Shown here in pieces: positions 16,856 through 25,938 of a DNA stretch of 64,000 nucleotides. Source of the stretch: Kistimonas scapharcae. GTDB lineage: Bacteria; Pseudomonadota; Gammaproteobacteria; Pseudomonadales; Endozoicomonadaceae. Location of the stretch: positions 1 through 64,000 of the forward strand of contig NZ_BAABFL010000478.1 in the NCBI RefSeq assembly GCF_039540975.1, given 5' to 3'. The stretch's first letter is position 1, and every line of letters starts with the position of its first letter. The position numbers and the translations under genes are program-made. The notes beneath the pieces were generated by a model. It saw only the letters and a list, made by a program, of their open reading frames with translations, ran no database searches and was not told the origin of the DNA.

Positions 16856-18136
16856 ATGGAATATACCCGCTCCTTCAGTCCTCGCATGTTGGACGCAGAG
16901 CCTGTCTCCATCGAGTTCGGGCAATGGCTGTTGCAATACCAGGCCTTTTCCAATCCCGCTAACGATCATCGTACACCGGTTGTTTTCCTTTCCGGAGCGT
17001 TTCAGAACTTTCGCAGTTTTCGACATGAAGTCGAAGTATTTCTACAGGATTTCCCGGTTATTCTGCTGGATCTGCCCTCCCAGGGCTCCAATCCGCAACT
17101 GGTGCCTGACCTGTCGCTGGAGGATATGGCCTGTCTACTGAAAGGATTCCTGGATGTCTGCAGTGTCGAACGTATCAACCTGATCGGTATTTCCTACGGT
17201 TCTCTGCTTGCCAGCCTGTTTGCCACCGAGTTCCCGGAACGCATCGAGAAACTGTTGCTCAGTGGCACCACGCCCATGGGCCGTCCTGCCCTGATGCGCA
17301 CGCTGGAAGAATCCCTGCATCTCTGCCGGGAAGGGCGTATCAAGGAATTCGCCGCAGGTTGCGTCACCACTATGATCAACCACTACCATGTGGAACAAAC
17401 CGGATTAGGAAGGACTCACCAGAAACTGCTGTTTCGCCAGGTTTCCCGTCTGGATGAAGCCGAGCGCGAACGCTTTCTTCAGAACACACAGCGTCTGATT
17501 GATTTCAAGGGCTTCGATAAATACCCGCAATGCCCCACACTGGTCGCTACCGGTGAATACGATCATTTTACACTGCCCTGTGAAAACGCAGCCTTTGCCC
17601 TGCGCTGCCCTCGATCAACGTTCGCATTGATACACAATGCTGATCACATGAGTATCTTTGCCCGCAGGGAAGGTACCTGCCGCTTGTTTTACCATTTCCT
17701 GACCGGTCGACCACTCAGTAGCTGCAAGGATTTTCAGGTCATGAATCGGGTCGCCATGATCACCATGGAGCGACGGATCAGCCCCCGGCTGGTCCCCATT
17801 CGTAACGGCGCCTGTATCCTGAAAACAGAGAGTGGTGAAAAAATCGCAGCCCGCATTGACGATATCAACTTCTTTGGCACCCGGCTGTCACTGAAAGAAA
17901 ACCGCACACTGAACTTGGACGAACGCAATCTCGAATTGCAGATTGACAGTATCGGCGTATCACTATCCGTTCACATCCTTGAGCAGGATGATGAGCAATT
18001 GCGGGGCCACTTTATTCATATTGACCTGCAAACCGCAGAGCGGTTCAGGCAGTATCTCAACGATGACAGCTATTTTATGGACCAGCAGCCATTAGCGCTG
18101 TTTGAGGAAGAGTTTGTCGCCGATATTGCCGGATAA
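16856..18136 (+). CDS. Alpha/beta hydrolase fused to a C-terminal PilZ-like domain
   Basis: Residues 40-280 are an alpha/beta hydrolase. GISYGS holds nucleophile Ser113, GEYDHF the acid Asp236, and HNADHMSIF the catalytic His264. Residues about 305-405 look like PilZ, the c-di-GMP receptor domain: an RRISPR arginine cluster at 306-311 followed, after the usual spacing, by IDDINFFGTRLSL in place of the (D/N)xSxxG motif. The second motif is therefore degenerate at the Ser. If functional, the hydrolase would be under c-di-GMP control, which would fit the GGDEF-EAL protein nearby. The substrate is unknown; the best match is the aminoacrylate/peptidase-type hydrolases. It appears monocistronic. 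Confidence 0.8.
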   Translation: MEYTRSFSPRMLDAEPVSIEFGQWLLQYQAFSNPANDHRTPVVFLSGAFQNFRSFRHEVEVFLQDFPVILLDLPSQGSNPQLVPDLSLEDMACLLKGFLDVCSVERINLIGISYGSLLASLFATEFPERIEKLLLSGTTPMGRPALMRTLEESLHLCREGRIKEFAAGCVTTMINHYHVEQTGLGRTHQKLLFRQVSRLDEAERERFLQNTQRLIDFKGFDKYPQCPTLVATGEYDHFTLPCENAAFALRCPRSTFALIHNADHMSIFARREGTCRLFYHFLTGRPLSSCKDFQVMNRVAMITMERRISPRLVPIRNGACILKTESGEKIAARIDDINFFGTRLSLKENRTLNLDERNLELQIDSIGVSLSVHILEQDDEQLRGHFIHIDLQTAERFRQYLNDDSYFMDQQPLALFEEEFVADIAG

Positions 18137-18160
18137 CCTTCAGTCAGGAAGCCGTCGTCA

Positions 18161-19033
18161 TCAGACAGCGGCTTCCACAATCCTCACGGCGCTGGGAATC
18201 TCAAGCTTTTTCAAGGGCAGACTGTCGTAATAGCTGGCCGGGTTATGCACCTTGATCTCGGCAAATCCACACCCGGCAAACCCGACTTCTATTTCCTGGT
18301 CATCACGATAATGCAATGGGTACCCCCCTCGGGTTAATAAACCCACGACCTTTTGGGCAAACTGCACCCAGCGATAGAGAGGATGTTCCTGAAGGTCCGG
18401 ATAAATTTCAGTCAGGTAAATGCCCTTGGGAAACGTCACCAGATTATCTGCCAGCCGTTTCCAGAAATCAGTAATCACCGGTAATTCAAAATAGTTCACC
18501 AAACCTTCGGTAATGACCAGTACCGGCTTGCTGGAATCCAGACTGGAAAACAATACCGAGAGGCTGTCTGCACCTTCCTGCGCCAGAATATTGCATTCAG
18601 CCACCTGATGCTGGTCAGACAACAGCCCATGCTGCGAAAGATAGCGGCGTTTTCTGGCGGCCATCTCCGGTAAGTCGGCTTCAATATAGCGCAGGGAGTG
18701 AGCATATTTCCGCATGAAACAGGCGCCCCTCGGCGACATGCCTGCCGCGATCTCAATGACCTGGCAAACACCTTGCTGCTCAATGGCACGGGAAAGCAGT
18801 TCATCAATGATGAGATGTCGCTCCAACAGAAATGTTTCAATATCTGCCCCGGCGACAGCGCGAATCAAGGCATTCACCGGCGCCAGCGCCCCATAGCTCA
18901 ATTTTCCTTTAAACGAGTAGAGTTCTGGTAACGACAAACCGTGACGAAACCAGACGTGACCGGTATAAAGTGCGCTAATACTGATACGGGAAGTATCCGC
19001 GTCAGGGGAGAAATTTGCAGACGGAGACATCAT
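18161..19033 (-). CDS. SAM-dependent methyltransferase, leucine carboxyl methyltransferase (LCMT)-type
   Basis: The protein resembles bacterial LCMT/PPM1-type methyltransferases of unknown substrate. Features are FLLERHLIIDELLSRAIEQ, the SAM loop VIEIAAGMSPRG, the acidic YIEADLPEMAARKR, and LVITEGLVNYFE, which matches the EG.L.YL motif of the family. Some relatives methylate small molecules in secondary metabolism, others are housekeeping. The ATG at 19033 (MMSPSANFSP) is preferred to 19078, which adds a basic stretch without conservation; no strong ribosome site decides it. It is transcribed toward the PilZ-hydrolase gene and is divergent from the DedA-PAP2 gene. Confidence 0.75.
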   Translation of the reverse strand: MMSPSANFSPDADTSRISISALYTGHVWFRHGLSLPELYSFKGKLSYGALAPVNALIRAVAGADIETFLLERHLIIDELLSRAIEQQGVCQVIEIAAGMSPRGACFMRKYAHSLRYIEADLPEMAARKRRYLSQHGLLSDQHQVAECNILAQEGADSLSVLFSSLDSSKPVLVITEGLVNYFELPVITDFWKRLADNLVTFPKGIYLTEIYPDLQEHPLYRWVQFAQKVVGLLTRGGYPLHYRDDQEIEVGFAGCGFAEIKVHNPASYYDSLPLKKLEIPSAVRIVEAAV

Positions 19034-19174
19034 AGTCTTCTTTATATACGCTTTTATCATTATTTTAAGGGCGAGCATAACGAGGCGTGATTAAGCACGC
19101 AAGTTCCGATTAAGCAGTGGAAAGAGACCCATGACACAGCGTTTGCCTGTTTACGTGGTTCCGGCAGGTACCGT

Positions 19175-20533
19175 ATGGATCTAACCGACATCCAGCCCAT
19201 GCTGGAGTGGCTTCGCAGCCACCACGAGTGGCTTGCCATCAGCATTATGCTGATCGCCCTGGTTGAATCCCTGGCCATTGCCGGCATTATTCTGCCCGGT
19301 GTGGTGATGCTGTTCGGCGCAGCAACCATTGCCGGGAGCGGTGTGCTGGATGTCTGGACAACCCTCATTGCCGCCTTCATTGGTGCAGTGCTTGGGGATG
19401 GCATCAGTTTCATCCTGGGCAGGGTGTTCCATCGCCATATCGCCAACTGGTGGCCATTTACCCGACATCCCCAGTGGCTGGAGGATGGCGAGCAGTTTTT
19501 CCATCGACATGGTGGAAAAAGTATTGCTTTTGGCCGTTTCATCGGGCCGGTCAGGCCCATTATCCCGCTCGTGGCCGGGATGCTGGATATGCCCGCAACC
19601 CGCTTTTACGTCGTCAATATTATCTCTGCCATGGCCTGGGCACCTGTCTATATTCTGCCGGGCTACCTGGTCGGCGCATCCATGCAGGTGTCGCCGCCGG
19701 TTTCCGAGGATGTGTTGATTATCCTCGCCATGCTTTTCGGCAGCAGTCTGTTTTTTGCCTTCATGAGTGGCTATATCCATGACAAGATTCAGTCACCGGA
19801 TAATCTGTCAATAGCTTCCGACAGACTGTTTATCAGTGGACGCTATTTGATGGTGGCCAGTGGCATCAGCCTGATTCTGATTACCTGCCTGGTCGTCATT
19901 GGCGAACTGAAATTTGCCAATGCCGCCATTACCCAATGGCTGGTGTTCAACCATACCGGTCTGATGAACCAGATCATGGTGGCCATTACGCTCATCGGGA
20001 ATCATGAAGTTCAACTGGTCTGGCTTGGGCTCGCCGCTATCTGGCTTATCATCAACCGGCAATGGAAGCTGGCACTTGCGTTATGCATTCTCATTACGGG
20101 GGTCGAGAGCGTATTGTGGTTGATGAAATGGGGACTGGATATGAACCGTCCCGATAATCCTGCAGAACTGGTTCGCTTCTCTTTTCCCAGTGGCCATACG
20201 ACATTAACGACATTTCTGTCACTCTGGTTCGCCCGCTACATCGCTCTGGCTATTCCCGAGGTTAAACGCCCCTGGATCTGGAGCATCGGTATCATCATTG
20301 CCATGCTGGTTGGTTTTTCACGGCTGTACCTCAGTGTGCACTGGACAACCGATGTCCTGGGAGGCGTGGCACTGGGCACGCTGGGCTTTTCAATCTGGCT
20401 CATTACCTGTGGCCGGTTCTCCGACACCGAGCCTCCCCAACACCCTGTAATTCTGGTAACAACCCTGCTGATCATCAGCACTGTAATGATTGCCCTGATA
20501 TTTCCTGCAGCACGCACGATCTATCTTGGTTAA
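19175..20533 (+). CDS. DedA-type membrane protein fused to PAP2 lipid phosphatase
   Basis: The first 200 residues are a DedA/SNARE-associated domain: EWLAISIMLIALVESLAIAG, GAVLGDGISFILGRVF, and FGRFIGPVRPIIPLVAGML (the conserved R-x-G/PxR region). The C-terminal 240 residues are a PAP2 phosphatase with the three motifs KWGLDMNRP, FSFPSGHTT and SRLYLSVHWTTDVLGG, all catalytic residues present. Such fusions are known in Proteobacteria and are thought to act on undecaprenyl pyrophosphate or phosphatidate and to flip lipids. It has about eleven membrane segments. A GGCAGGT site precedes the ATG. Confidence 0.88.
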   Translation: MDLTDIQPMLEWLRSHHEWLAISIMLIALVESLAIAGIILPGVVMLFGAATIAGSGVLDVWTTLIAAFIGAVLGDGISFILGRVFHRHIANWWPFTRHPQWLEDGEQFFHRHGGKSIAFGRFIGPVRPIIPLVAGMLDMPATRFYVVNIISAMAWAPVYILPGYLVGASMQVSPPVSEDVLIILAMLFGSSLFFAFMSGYIHDKIQSPDNLSIASDRLFISGRYLMVASGISLILITCLVVIGELKFANAAITQWLVFNHTGLMNQIMVAITLIGNHEVQLVWLGLAAIWLIINRQWKLALALCILITGVESVLWLMKWGLDMNRPDNPAELVRFSFPSGHTTLTTFLSLWFARYIALAIPEVKRPWIWSIGIIIAMLVGFSRLYLSVHWTTDVLGGVALGTLGFSIWLITCGRFSDTEPPQHPVILVTTLLIISTVMIALIFPAARTIYLG

Positions 20534-20542
20534 CGCTTGGGA

Positions 20543-21343
20543 CTACATACCACCAATTCGATGGGCAAGGTAACGCTCAAAAAAGACTGGAAAAAAGCGG
20601 GCAAATAATCGAGCCCGCCAATCCACATTGGACAGGAGCAACAAACGTTTGCGTTTGATTGCGCCTACAAAAATCTCTTCTGCGACATCCGCAGGAGAGG
20701 CCGTTTTACCACTCAGAGTGAAAGGCTTTTTGACAATACCACCATCCCCCTGCAAGGCGTTCTTATAAATATCCGTTGCCGTAAACCCAGGGCAGACCAT
20801 CATGACATCCACACCACGATCAATCAGCTCAACCCTTAAGCAGTTAAACAAACCATGCAGTGCATGCTTGCTTGCACTGTAGGCACTCCGAAACCGCAAT
20901 GGCGCAAAGCCAGACATACTGCTCATGGTAATCACCAGACCATGGCTTTGGAGGAGCGCTGGCAACGACTCCCGGGTACAATAAAGTGCTCCGAAATAAT
21001 TGACAGCCATCAGACGATGATGAACCTCAGCGTCGGTGTCTTCAAACAGGCTTCGGTGGGTGATACCGGCATTATTGACTAATACATCAATGTGCTGAAA
21101 GTCTTCCACGATTCGATTCATCGTTTCATGGACGCCCTTCTGATCACTAACATCACACACGTATCCACGTGCCTGAATACCCCGACTTTCCAAATGATCC
21201 ACACACGTCGCAATCTGTTCACGGTTAAGATCGATCAAGGCGATGCGCGCGCCGGCCATACCAAAACGCTGACTCAATGCCCGGCCGATGCCGGCACAGG
21301 CGCCCGTAATCACAACAGTCTTGTTTCTGAACGAGTGCGCCAT
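20543..21343 (-). CDS. Short-chain dehydrogenase/reductase
   Basis: This is a classical SDR of 266 residues. VVITGACAGIG (10-20) is the nucleotide loop and DLNREQ after the second strand favours NAD or NADP with an acidic residue. VNNAGITH, ITMSSMSGFAP (catalytic Ser) and YSASKHALHG (catalytic Tyr and Lys) follow. The C-terminal 40 residues are hydrophobic-basic (RKRLLLLSNVDWRARLFARFFPVFFERYL), as in membrane-associated SDRs of the DltE/DHRS7 type. The ATG at 21343 has GGGAG 7 bases upstream; an ATG at 21346 and a TTG at 21349 precede it. The substrate is unknown. Confidence 0.85.
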   Translation of the reverse strand: MAHSFRNKTVVITGACAGIGRALSQRFGMAGARIALIDLNREQIATCVDHLESRGIQARGYVCDVSDQKGVHETMNRIVEDFQHIDVLVNNAGITHRSLFEDTDAEVHHRLMAVNYFGALYCTRESLPALLQSHGLVITMSSMSGFAPLRFRSAYSASKHALHGLFNCLRVELIDRGVDVMMVCPGFTATDIYKNALQGDGGIVKKPFTLSGKTASPADVAEEIFVGAIKRKRLLLLSNVDWRARLFARFFPVFFERYLAHRIGGM

Positions 21344-21424
21344 CATCAAACTCCCTGCTTACGGTAGGGTTATTATTATCGAAATTGATCAATCTGCCTG
21401 CCTGACAGTTAATCCGACTACTGG

Positions 21425-22162
21425 CTAGCGTGAAAACGTGTACTTCTCCCGCTTGATCTGACGAGACCCAAACCCTGCGTCACTAAGCCAGGCCACGGCA
21501 TCATCAATCATGGAGGGATTACCACAGAGAAACGTAAGATCCCGTTCAGGGGATAAGTCCAGATGGGCGAAGCGTGTCTGAACATAACCAGGATATTCTT
21601 GCATCCCTGCATCCGGATTCGCTTCCCGGCTGAAGCAAAGCTCAAACGTCACCTGTTCAAATTGTGACGCCAGCGAGGTGAATTCTTCACGATAAATCAC
21701 ATCCTTCCTGTGCCTGGTGCCCATCAGGATATGGAGTGCTATCCCGCTGGCAGCGAGCCTTTCCAGCTGTGGCAGCATGGCGCGATAAGGCGCCATGCCT
21801 GTGCCAGTGCCAATCAGAACCAGACGTTCTGGCAGGCTGTCCGGCAAGACCAGAAGTCCGAAAGGACCACTGATACCAAAGTGCTCTCCCGGCACTGCTT
21901 CCTGAAAACGGCGACTGGCACGACCATCCGGCAACAACGCAATGGCAATATCAATCTGACGCGTCGATTGAAAGACACCAGGCGCACTGGCAATGCTGTA
22001 GCTGCGCTTGAGGTTTTCACCATCAAGCTCAAACTGAATGGAAACAAACTGTCCGGCCTGAAACGAAAAGCTGTCATCAGCAAGCTGAAAGGTCAGTTGC
22101 AGCGTATCGTCTGATAGCTGTGTCTTACTGAGCAGCTCAGCTTCAAATACAGGCCGGGGCAT
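21425..22162 (-). CDS. Ferredoxin/flavodoxin-NADP reductase-type flavoprotein
   Basis: FAD and NAD(P) domains are both present in 245 residues. FQAGQFVSIQF and LKRSYSIASAP (the RxYS FAD motif) lie near residues 36 and 53; FGISGPFGLLVLP follows. LIGTGTGMAPYRAMLPQL is the nucleotide loop and LCGNPSMIDDAV the conserved CGNPxM. It is closest to the bacterial Fpr-type reductases, which shuttle electrons between NADPH and ferredoxin or flavodoxin in iron metabolism and oxidative stress. The final aromatic residues (YTFSR) differ from the plain C-terminal Tyr of the plant type. It is single, with GGAG ahead of its ATG. Confidence 0.88.
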   Translation of the reverse strand: MPRPVFEAELLSKTQLSDDTLQLTFQLADDSFSFQAGQFVSIQFELDGENLKRSYSIASAPGVFQSTRQIDIAIALLPDGRASRRFQEAVPGEHFGISGPFGLLVLPDSLPERLVLIGTGTGMAPYRAMLPQLERLAASGIALHILMGTRHRKDVIYREEFTSLASQFEQVTFELCFSREANPDAGMQEYPGYVQTRFAHLDLSPERDLTFLCGNPSMIDDAVAWLSDAGFGSRQIKREKYTFSR

Positions 22163-22238
22163 GGAGAACTCCGTGGCTTATGAAACAGGGTATTCCATAA
22201 GAATGCGGGATATCATTCGGCTGTCAACTCTCGCCTCA

Positions 22239-24374
22239 TCATCCGCTGCTGTTTTTACCCGGCATCACAACCGTATCTTCCAGTCGTGTGACAGGATTGG
22301 CTGCGCCCAGCAACAGGCCCTGCCCACGGTCATAACCGAGATCCCTGACAAACGCCAACTGGGCTTCACTGTCAATGCCTTCAGCCACCGTCTTAATACC
22401 CATATCCTTGGCCAGAAAGGTCATGGCACGAATAATTCCTTCAGTCGCGCTGTCACGCCCGATTTCATGAATAAAACCAGGATCAATCTTGACCACATCA
22501 ACAGTGAGTCGGCGCAAATAGTTCAGTGCAGATGTCCCACTGCCGAAATTATCCAGTGCTACATGGACACCGACCTTTCTCAGTGCTTTCAAGTCATTAA
22601 CCACTTTGCCAGGGATTTCGTTCAGGAAGCGCTCTGAGATTTCTATCTCCATGACCTGGGGATCAATATTCTGCTGCTCCAGCAAAGCTTCAATCATGGC
22701 CTGAATATTGACATCCTTACACTGGCTTAAGGATAAATTCATCGCCAACAGCGTGTGTTTTCGACCTGGATCGGCATGGCGCCACTGTGCCATTTCACGG
22801 CTGGCATTATTCAACACCCACTCCCCGAGCGACGTCATTTGCCGTAGCTCTTCCACCAACGGCAAAAACTCATCCTGCAGGCGTAATCGGCCATCGTAAT
22901 CCCAGCGTACTTCAGTCTCAAAGCCAATCACGCGCCCGGATTCCAGCGCTACCATCGGCTGATAAAACAGCTCAAAATTCCCGCGCTGCAAATCCGTCTT
23001 GAGAGCCTGTTCCATAAAAGCCTTGCGGCGGTTCTCTTCCCGCATCGTATCCGTGAAATACTGGTATCCCCTGCGGCCATTCTTTTTGGTGACATACATG
23101 GCCGTATCCGCAGCCTTAACCAGCTCATCTGGCTCTCTACCGCATTCGGGCCAAACAGCAATGCCGACACTGGTACTGACATGCAGCTCACGCCCTCCAA
23201 TAGGATGCGGACGACAAACGGCTTCCACTATTTTTTCCGCCACCAGCTTCACATCGTCAGGTCTGGCGACATCATCAAGTACAACGGCGAACTCATCCCC
23301 TCCGAGACGCGCGACAAGGTCACCACGGCGAACACTCTGCTGTAACCGCTCCGCCACACTTTTCAACAATTCATCACCCACATCATGACCCAGACTGTCG
23401 TTAATGGGCTTGAAGTGATCCAGATCCAGATAAAAGACTGCCGTGATATGTTGGCTGATTTCACTACGCGTAATGGAGGCCATCAGGAATTCCATAAACA
23501 ATGTCCGGTTGGCCAGTCCGGTCAAACCATCATATTTCGCCATTTTCAGAAGATGTTCTTCAAGCTTCTTGCGCTCAGTAATGTCCTGAAAAACCAGCAC
23601 GCCCCCCATGACGGTGCCATTTTCTGTCTGTGTGGGAGAAGCACTGAACTCCACAGGAAGACTGCCACTTTCCCCCTGTTTCAGCGCCGATGTTTTGGAG
23701 AAAATACTGTCTGGCTCGCCATCACCCGCCATCCACTGTTGAATAATGTCTTCAATCCCCGGTTCCACAAAAAAGGGAATGATGGATGTGCCCAGTAGCA
23801 TTTGCTCATCCTGCTGTAACAACTGGCACGCTGCAGGGTTGGCAAAGGTGATGCTGCCTTCTGGGTCAATACCAAGAATCCCTTCCGCCGCACAATCCAG
23901 CAGCAGGTGGTTTTGTTCACTCAGTGCACGGAGCTCTGTTGCCAGATCTTCCAGTTCCCGCCGCTGTTTATCGAGTTGAAGAAAGACACGGACCTTGCTC
24001 AGAAGAATGTCTTTATTCACCGGCTTATACAGATAATCCACCGCCCCGGACTCATAACCTTCTGTGACATGCTTGTCTTCCTTGCTGATGGCTGTCACAA
24101 AAATAATTGGGATGGTTTCCGTCGATTTATTGTCACGCAGGAAACGAGCGGTTTCGAAACCGTCCATGACCGGCATCTGGACATCCAGCAGGATCAGGGC
24201 AAACTCGTGCCTGAGCACCAGGCCCAGCGCCTCTTCGCCAGACAACGCCTTAAATATCTCCGCACCCACAGGCTTAAGGAGTTTTCCCATAGCCAGCAGG
24301 TTTTCCGGTTTATCATCCACCACCAGAATCTTCGGTAACTTCGCTTCCTGCGTGTTTTCTTCCATGTCGTCCAT
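22239..24374 (-). CDS. Response regulator with PAS, GGDEF and degenerate EAL domains
   Basis: Domains in order: receiver (14-135, phospho-acceptor Asp64 in ILLDVQMP, KP at 117-118), PAS (about 150-268), GGDEF (about 275-440, intact GGDEF at 358-362 and RxxD inhibition site 349-352) and EAL (about 455-705). The receiver and GGDEF look functional, so it should make c-di-GMP when phosphorylated. The EAL is altered: EAL is E-T-E (486-488) and DDFG is DNFG (608-611), losing a metal-binding Asp. KID, AEG and QG motifs remain. It is probably a diguanylate cyclase with a dead or regulatory EAL. It is last in a minus-strand operon after the kinase, CheR and CheB. Confidence 0.92.
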   Translation of the reverse strand: MDDMEENTQEAKLPKILVVDDKPENLLAMGKLLKPVGAEIFKALSGEEALGLVLRHEFALILLDVQMPVMDGFETARFLRDNKSTETIPIIFVTAISKEDKHVTEGYESGAVDYLYKPVNKDILLSKVRVFLQLDKQRRELEDLATELRALSEQNHLLLDCAAEGILGIDPEGSITFANPAACQLLQQDEQMLLGTSIIPFFVEPGIEDIIQQWMAGDGEPDSIFSKTSALKQGESGSLPVEFSASPTQTENGTVMGGVLVFQDITERKKLEEHLLKMAKYDGLTGLANRTLFMEFLMASITRSEISQHITAVFYLDLDHFKPINDSLGHDVGDELLKSVAERLQQSVRRGDLVARLGGDEFAVVLDDVARPDDVKLVAEKIVEAVCRPHPIGGRELHVSTSVGIAVWPECGREPDELVKAADTAMYVTKKNGRRGYQYFTDTMREENRRKAFMEQALKTDLQRGNFELFYQPMVALESGRVIGFETEVRWDYDGRLRLQDEFLPLVEELRQMTSLGEWVLNNASREMAQWRHADPGRKHTLLAMNLSLSQCKDVNIQAMIEALLEQQNIDPQVMEIEISERFLNEIPGKVVNDLKALRKVGVHVALDNFGSGTSALNYLRRLTVDVVKIDPGFIHEIGRDSATEGIIRAMTFLAKDMGIKTVAEGIDSEAQLAFVRDLGYDRGQGLLLGAANPVTRLEDTVVMPGKNSSG

Positions 24375-24381
24375 AAGACGG

Positions 24382-24957
24382 TTACAGTCCTGTCAGTTCA
24401 TTCAGGCGGGTCGCCAACGCTGGCAACGCCATCACCCCATCAACGTCTGTATCGGCAAGAGTGGCCTTGGGCATTACCTCATGTTCCGCCGTCGCCGGAT
24501 CCTGGACCAACACAAGTCCGCCCCGCTGCTTGATTTGCCGGGCGCCTGCACTGCCATCCCGATTGGCGCCAGTCAGTACCACGCCGATCAGGTGAGAACC
24601 ATAAGCCTCAGCCGCCGACTCAAATAAAACATCCACGGATGGCCGTGAATACGTCACTTTTCTGTCGACACACAGGCTGATACTGCAATCTTCTTCAATC
24701 AGCATGTGATAACCCGGTGGTGCCAGATAGATATGCCCGTTTTCAACAGGCTCCTGGTCCTCTGCAAACGTGACGGGCAGAGAACTGCTTTTATTCAAAT
24801 AATGGACAATACCGTCATCCGCTTCGGCATCAATATGCTTGACCACAAAAACCGGCACGGGAAACGCCGGCTGCAATCCGCTGAACAACACCTTCAGGGC
24901 TTCAATTCCTCCCGCTGAAGCACCAATGACGACGGCAGAAAAGGCATGTTTCCTCAT
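24382..24957 (-). CDS. Stand-alone CheB-type methylesterase domain
   Basis: CheB removes methyl groups from, and deamidates, glutamates of chemoreceptors. Here only the catalytic domain is present (191 residues; full CheB is about 350), with no receiver. Catalytic residues look intact: GASAGGIEAL with Ser14, VVKHID with His41, and TGANRDGSAG with Asp134; APPGYHM also fits. Without a receiver it would be controlled by another protein. It overlaps the cheR-like gene by 4 bp (ATGA), so the two are coupled. No receptor gene is nearby, so its substrate may be a non-chemotaxis protein. Confidence 0.9.
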   Translation of the reverse strand: MRKHAFSAVVIGASAGGIEALKVLFSGLQPAFPVPVFVVKHIDAEADDGIVHYLNKSSSLPVTFAEDQEPVENGHIYLAPPGYHMLIEEDCSISLCVDRKVTYSRPSVDVLFESAAEAYGSHLIGVVLTGANRDGSAGARQIKQRGGLVLVQDPATAEHEVMPKATLADTDVDGVMALPALATRLNELTGL

Positions 24958-25886
24958 TCTGCCACCGCTTTTTTCCGATAGATTTTCTGGTAGATATCCA
25001 CCGTTTCATACATGGTATCAATGTCAGAAAAGCGAATACTTTCCCGCGTCCCCAGACATAACATGCCTTTAGGGCAGAGGCTGTCATTAAACAGTTTGAA
25101 CACCCGGTTTTTCAGGTTCCGGTTGAAATAAATCAATACATTACGGCAAATGATCAGGTGCATCTCGCCAAACACGCCATCGGTCACCAGGTTATGGTTG
25201 GCAAACGTCATATTGGCAGAGAGACGACGGTGAAATTTCAGGGAGCTGTAACGCTGATGGTAATAATTGCTTAACACCTCTCCACCACCTGATTTCATAT
25301 AATTCTCTTCATAAAGAGGAAGGTTTTCCGTGTGATAAATCCCCCTGCGGGCAATCTGTAATGATTCTTCATTGAGATCCGTGGCGTAGATTTGCGCCCG
25401 GTCAAGGATGCCCGCCTCATCCAACAGAATGGCCATTGAGTAGACTTCCTCACCGGTTGCGCATCCCGCATGCCATATCTTGATAAAAGGCCAGGTTTTC
25501 AACCAGGGGATCACTTCTTCCCGAAGCTTCAAAAAGAAAGCCGGATCCCGAAACATCTCCGTCACGGTAACCGACATATGCCTCAATAGCAGTGCAAATA
25601 CAGAGGCATCATGCAGCACACGGGGAATCAGCTCAGCAATGTGCTCACAGCCGATGTCATCCCGGAATTCCCGGATACGACGCTTTAGCGATGCGGGTGC
25701 ATAATCATGAAAATCATACCCATAATGCTGTTTTACGGCATCCAGCAACAGCCTGATTTCCAACGCATCCAAAGCTCTGGCTTCATTCTGGGAATCAACG
25801 TCATCCAGATTTTCCAGCAAAGCATCACGGTCTGTTGGCATTAACAGATTTGACAGCGTTTCAGCCTCGTCCTTCCTCTCATCCAC
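24954..25886 (-). CDS. CheR-type protein-glutamate methyltransferase
   Basis: This SAM-dependent enzyme methylates glutamates, classically of chemoreceptors. After about 40 acidic residues come the helical CheR-N domain (YGYDFHDYAPASLKRRIREF), MSVTVTEMFRDPAFF, IWHAGCATGEEVYSMAILL (SAM loop), YATDLNEESLQIARRG and ICRNVLIYFNRNLKNRVF. The 310 residues are slightly longer than free CheR. The start is GTG with AAGGGA 10 bases upstream. The next gene upstream in the operon is the hybrid kinase, 52 bp away. Confidence 0.9.
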   Translation of the reverse strand: MDERKDEAETLSNLLMPTDRDALLENLDDVDSQNEARALDALEIRLLLDAVKQHYGYDFHDYAPASLKRRIREFRDDIGCEHIAELIPRVLHDASVFALLLRHMSVTVTEMFRDPAFFLKLREEVIPWLKTWPFIKIWHAGCATGEEVYSMAILLDEAGILDRAQIYATDLNEESLQIARRGIYHTENLPLYEENYMKSGGGEVLSNYYHQRYSSLKFHRRLSANMTFANHNLVTDGVFGEMHLIICRNVLIYFNRNLKNRVFKLFNDSLCPKGMLCLGTRESIRFSDIDTMYETVDIYQKIYRKKAVAE

Positions 25887-25938
25887 AGAGACAGATTCCC
25901 TTCAAAATACGATGTCCGATCAATACAGATCCAGGCGA

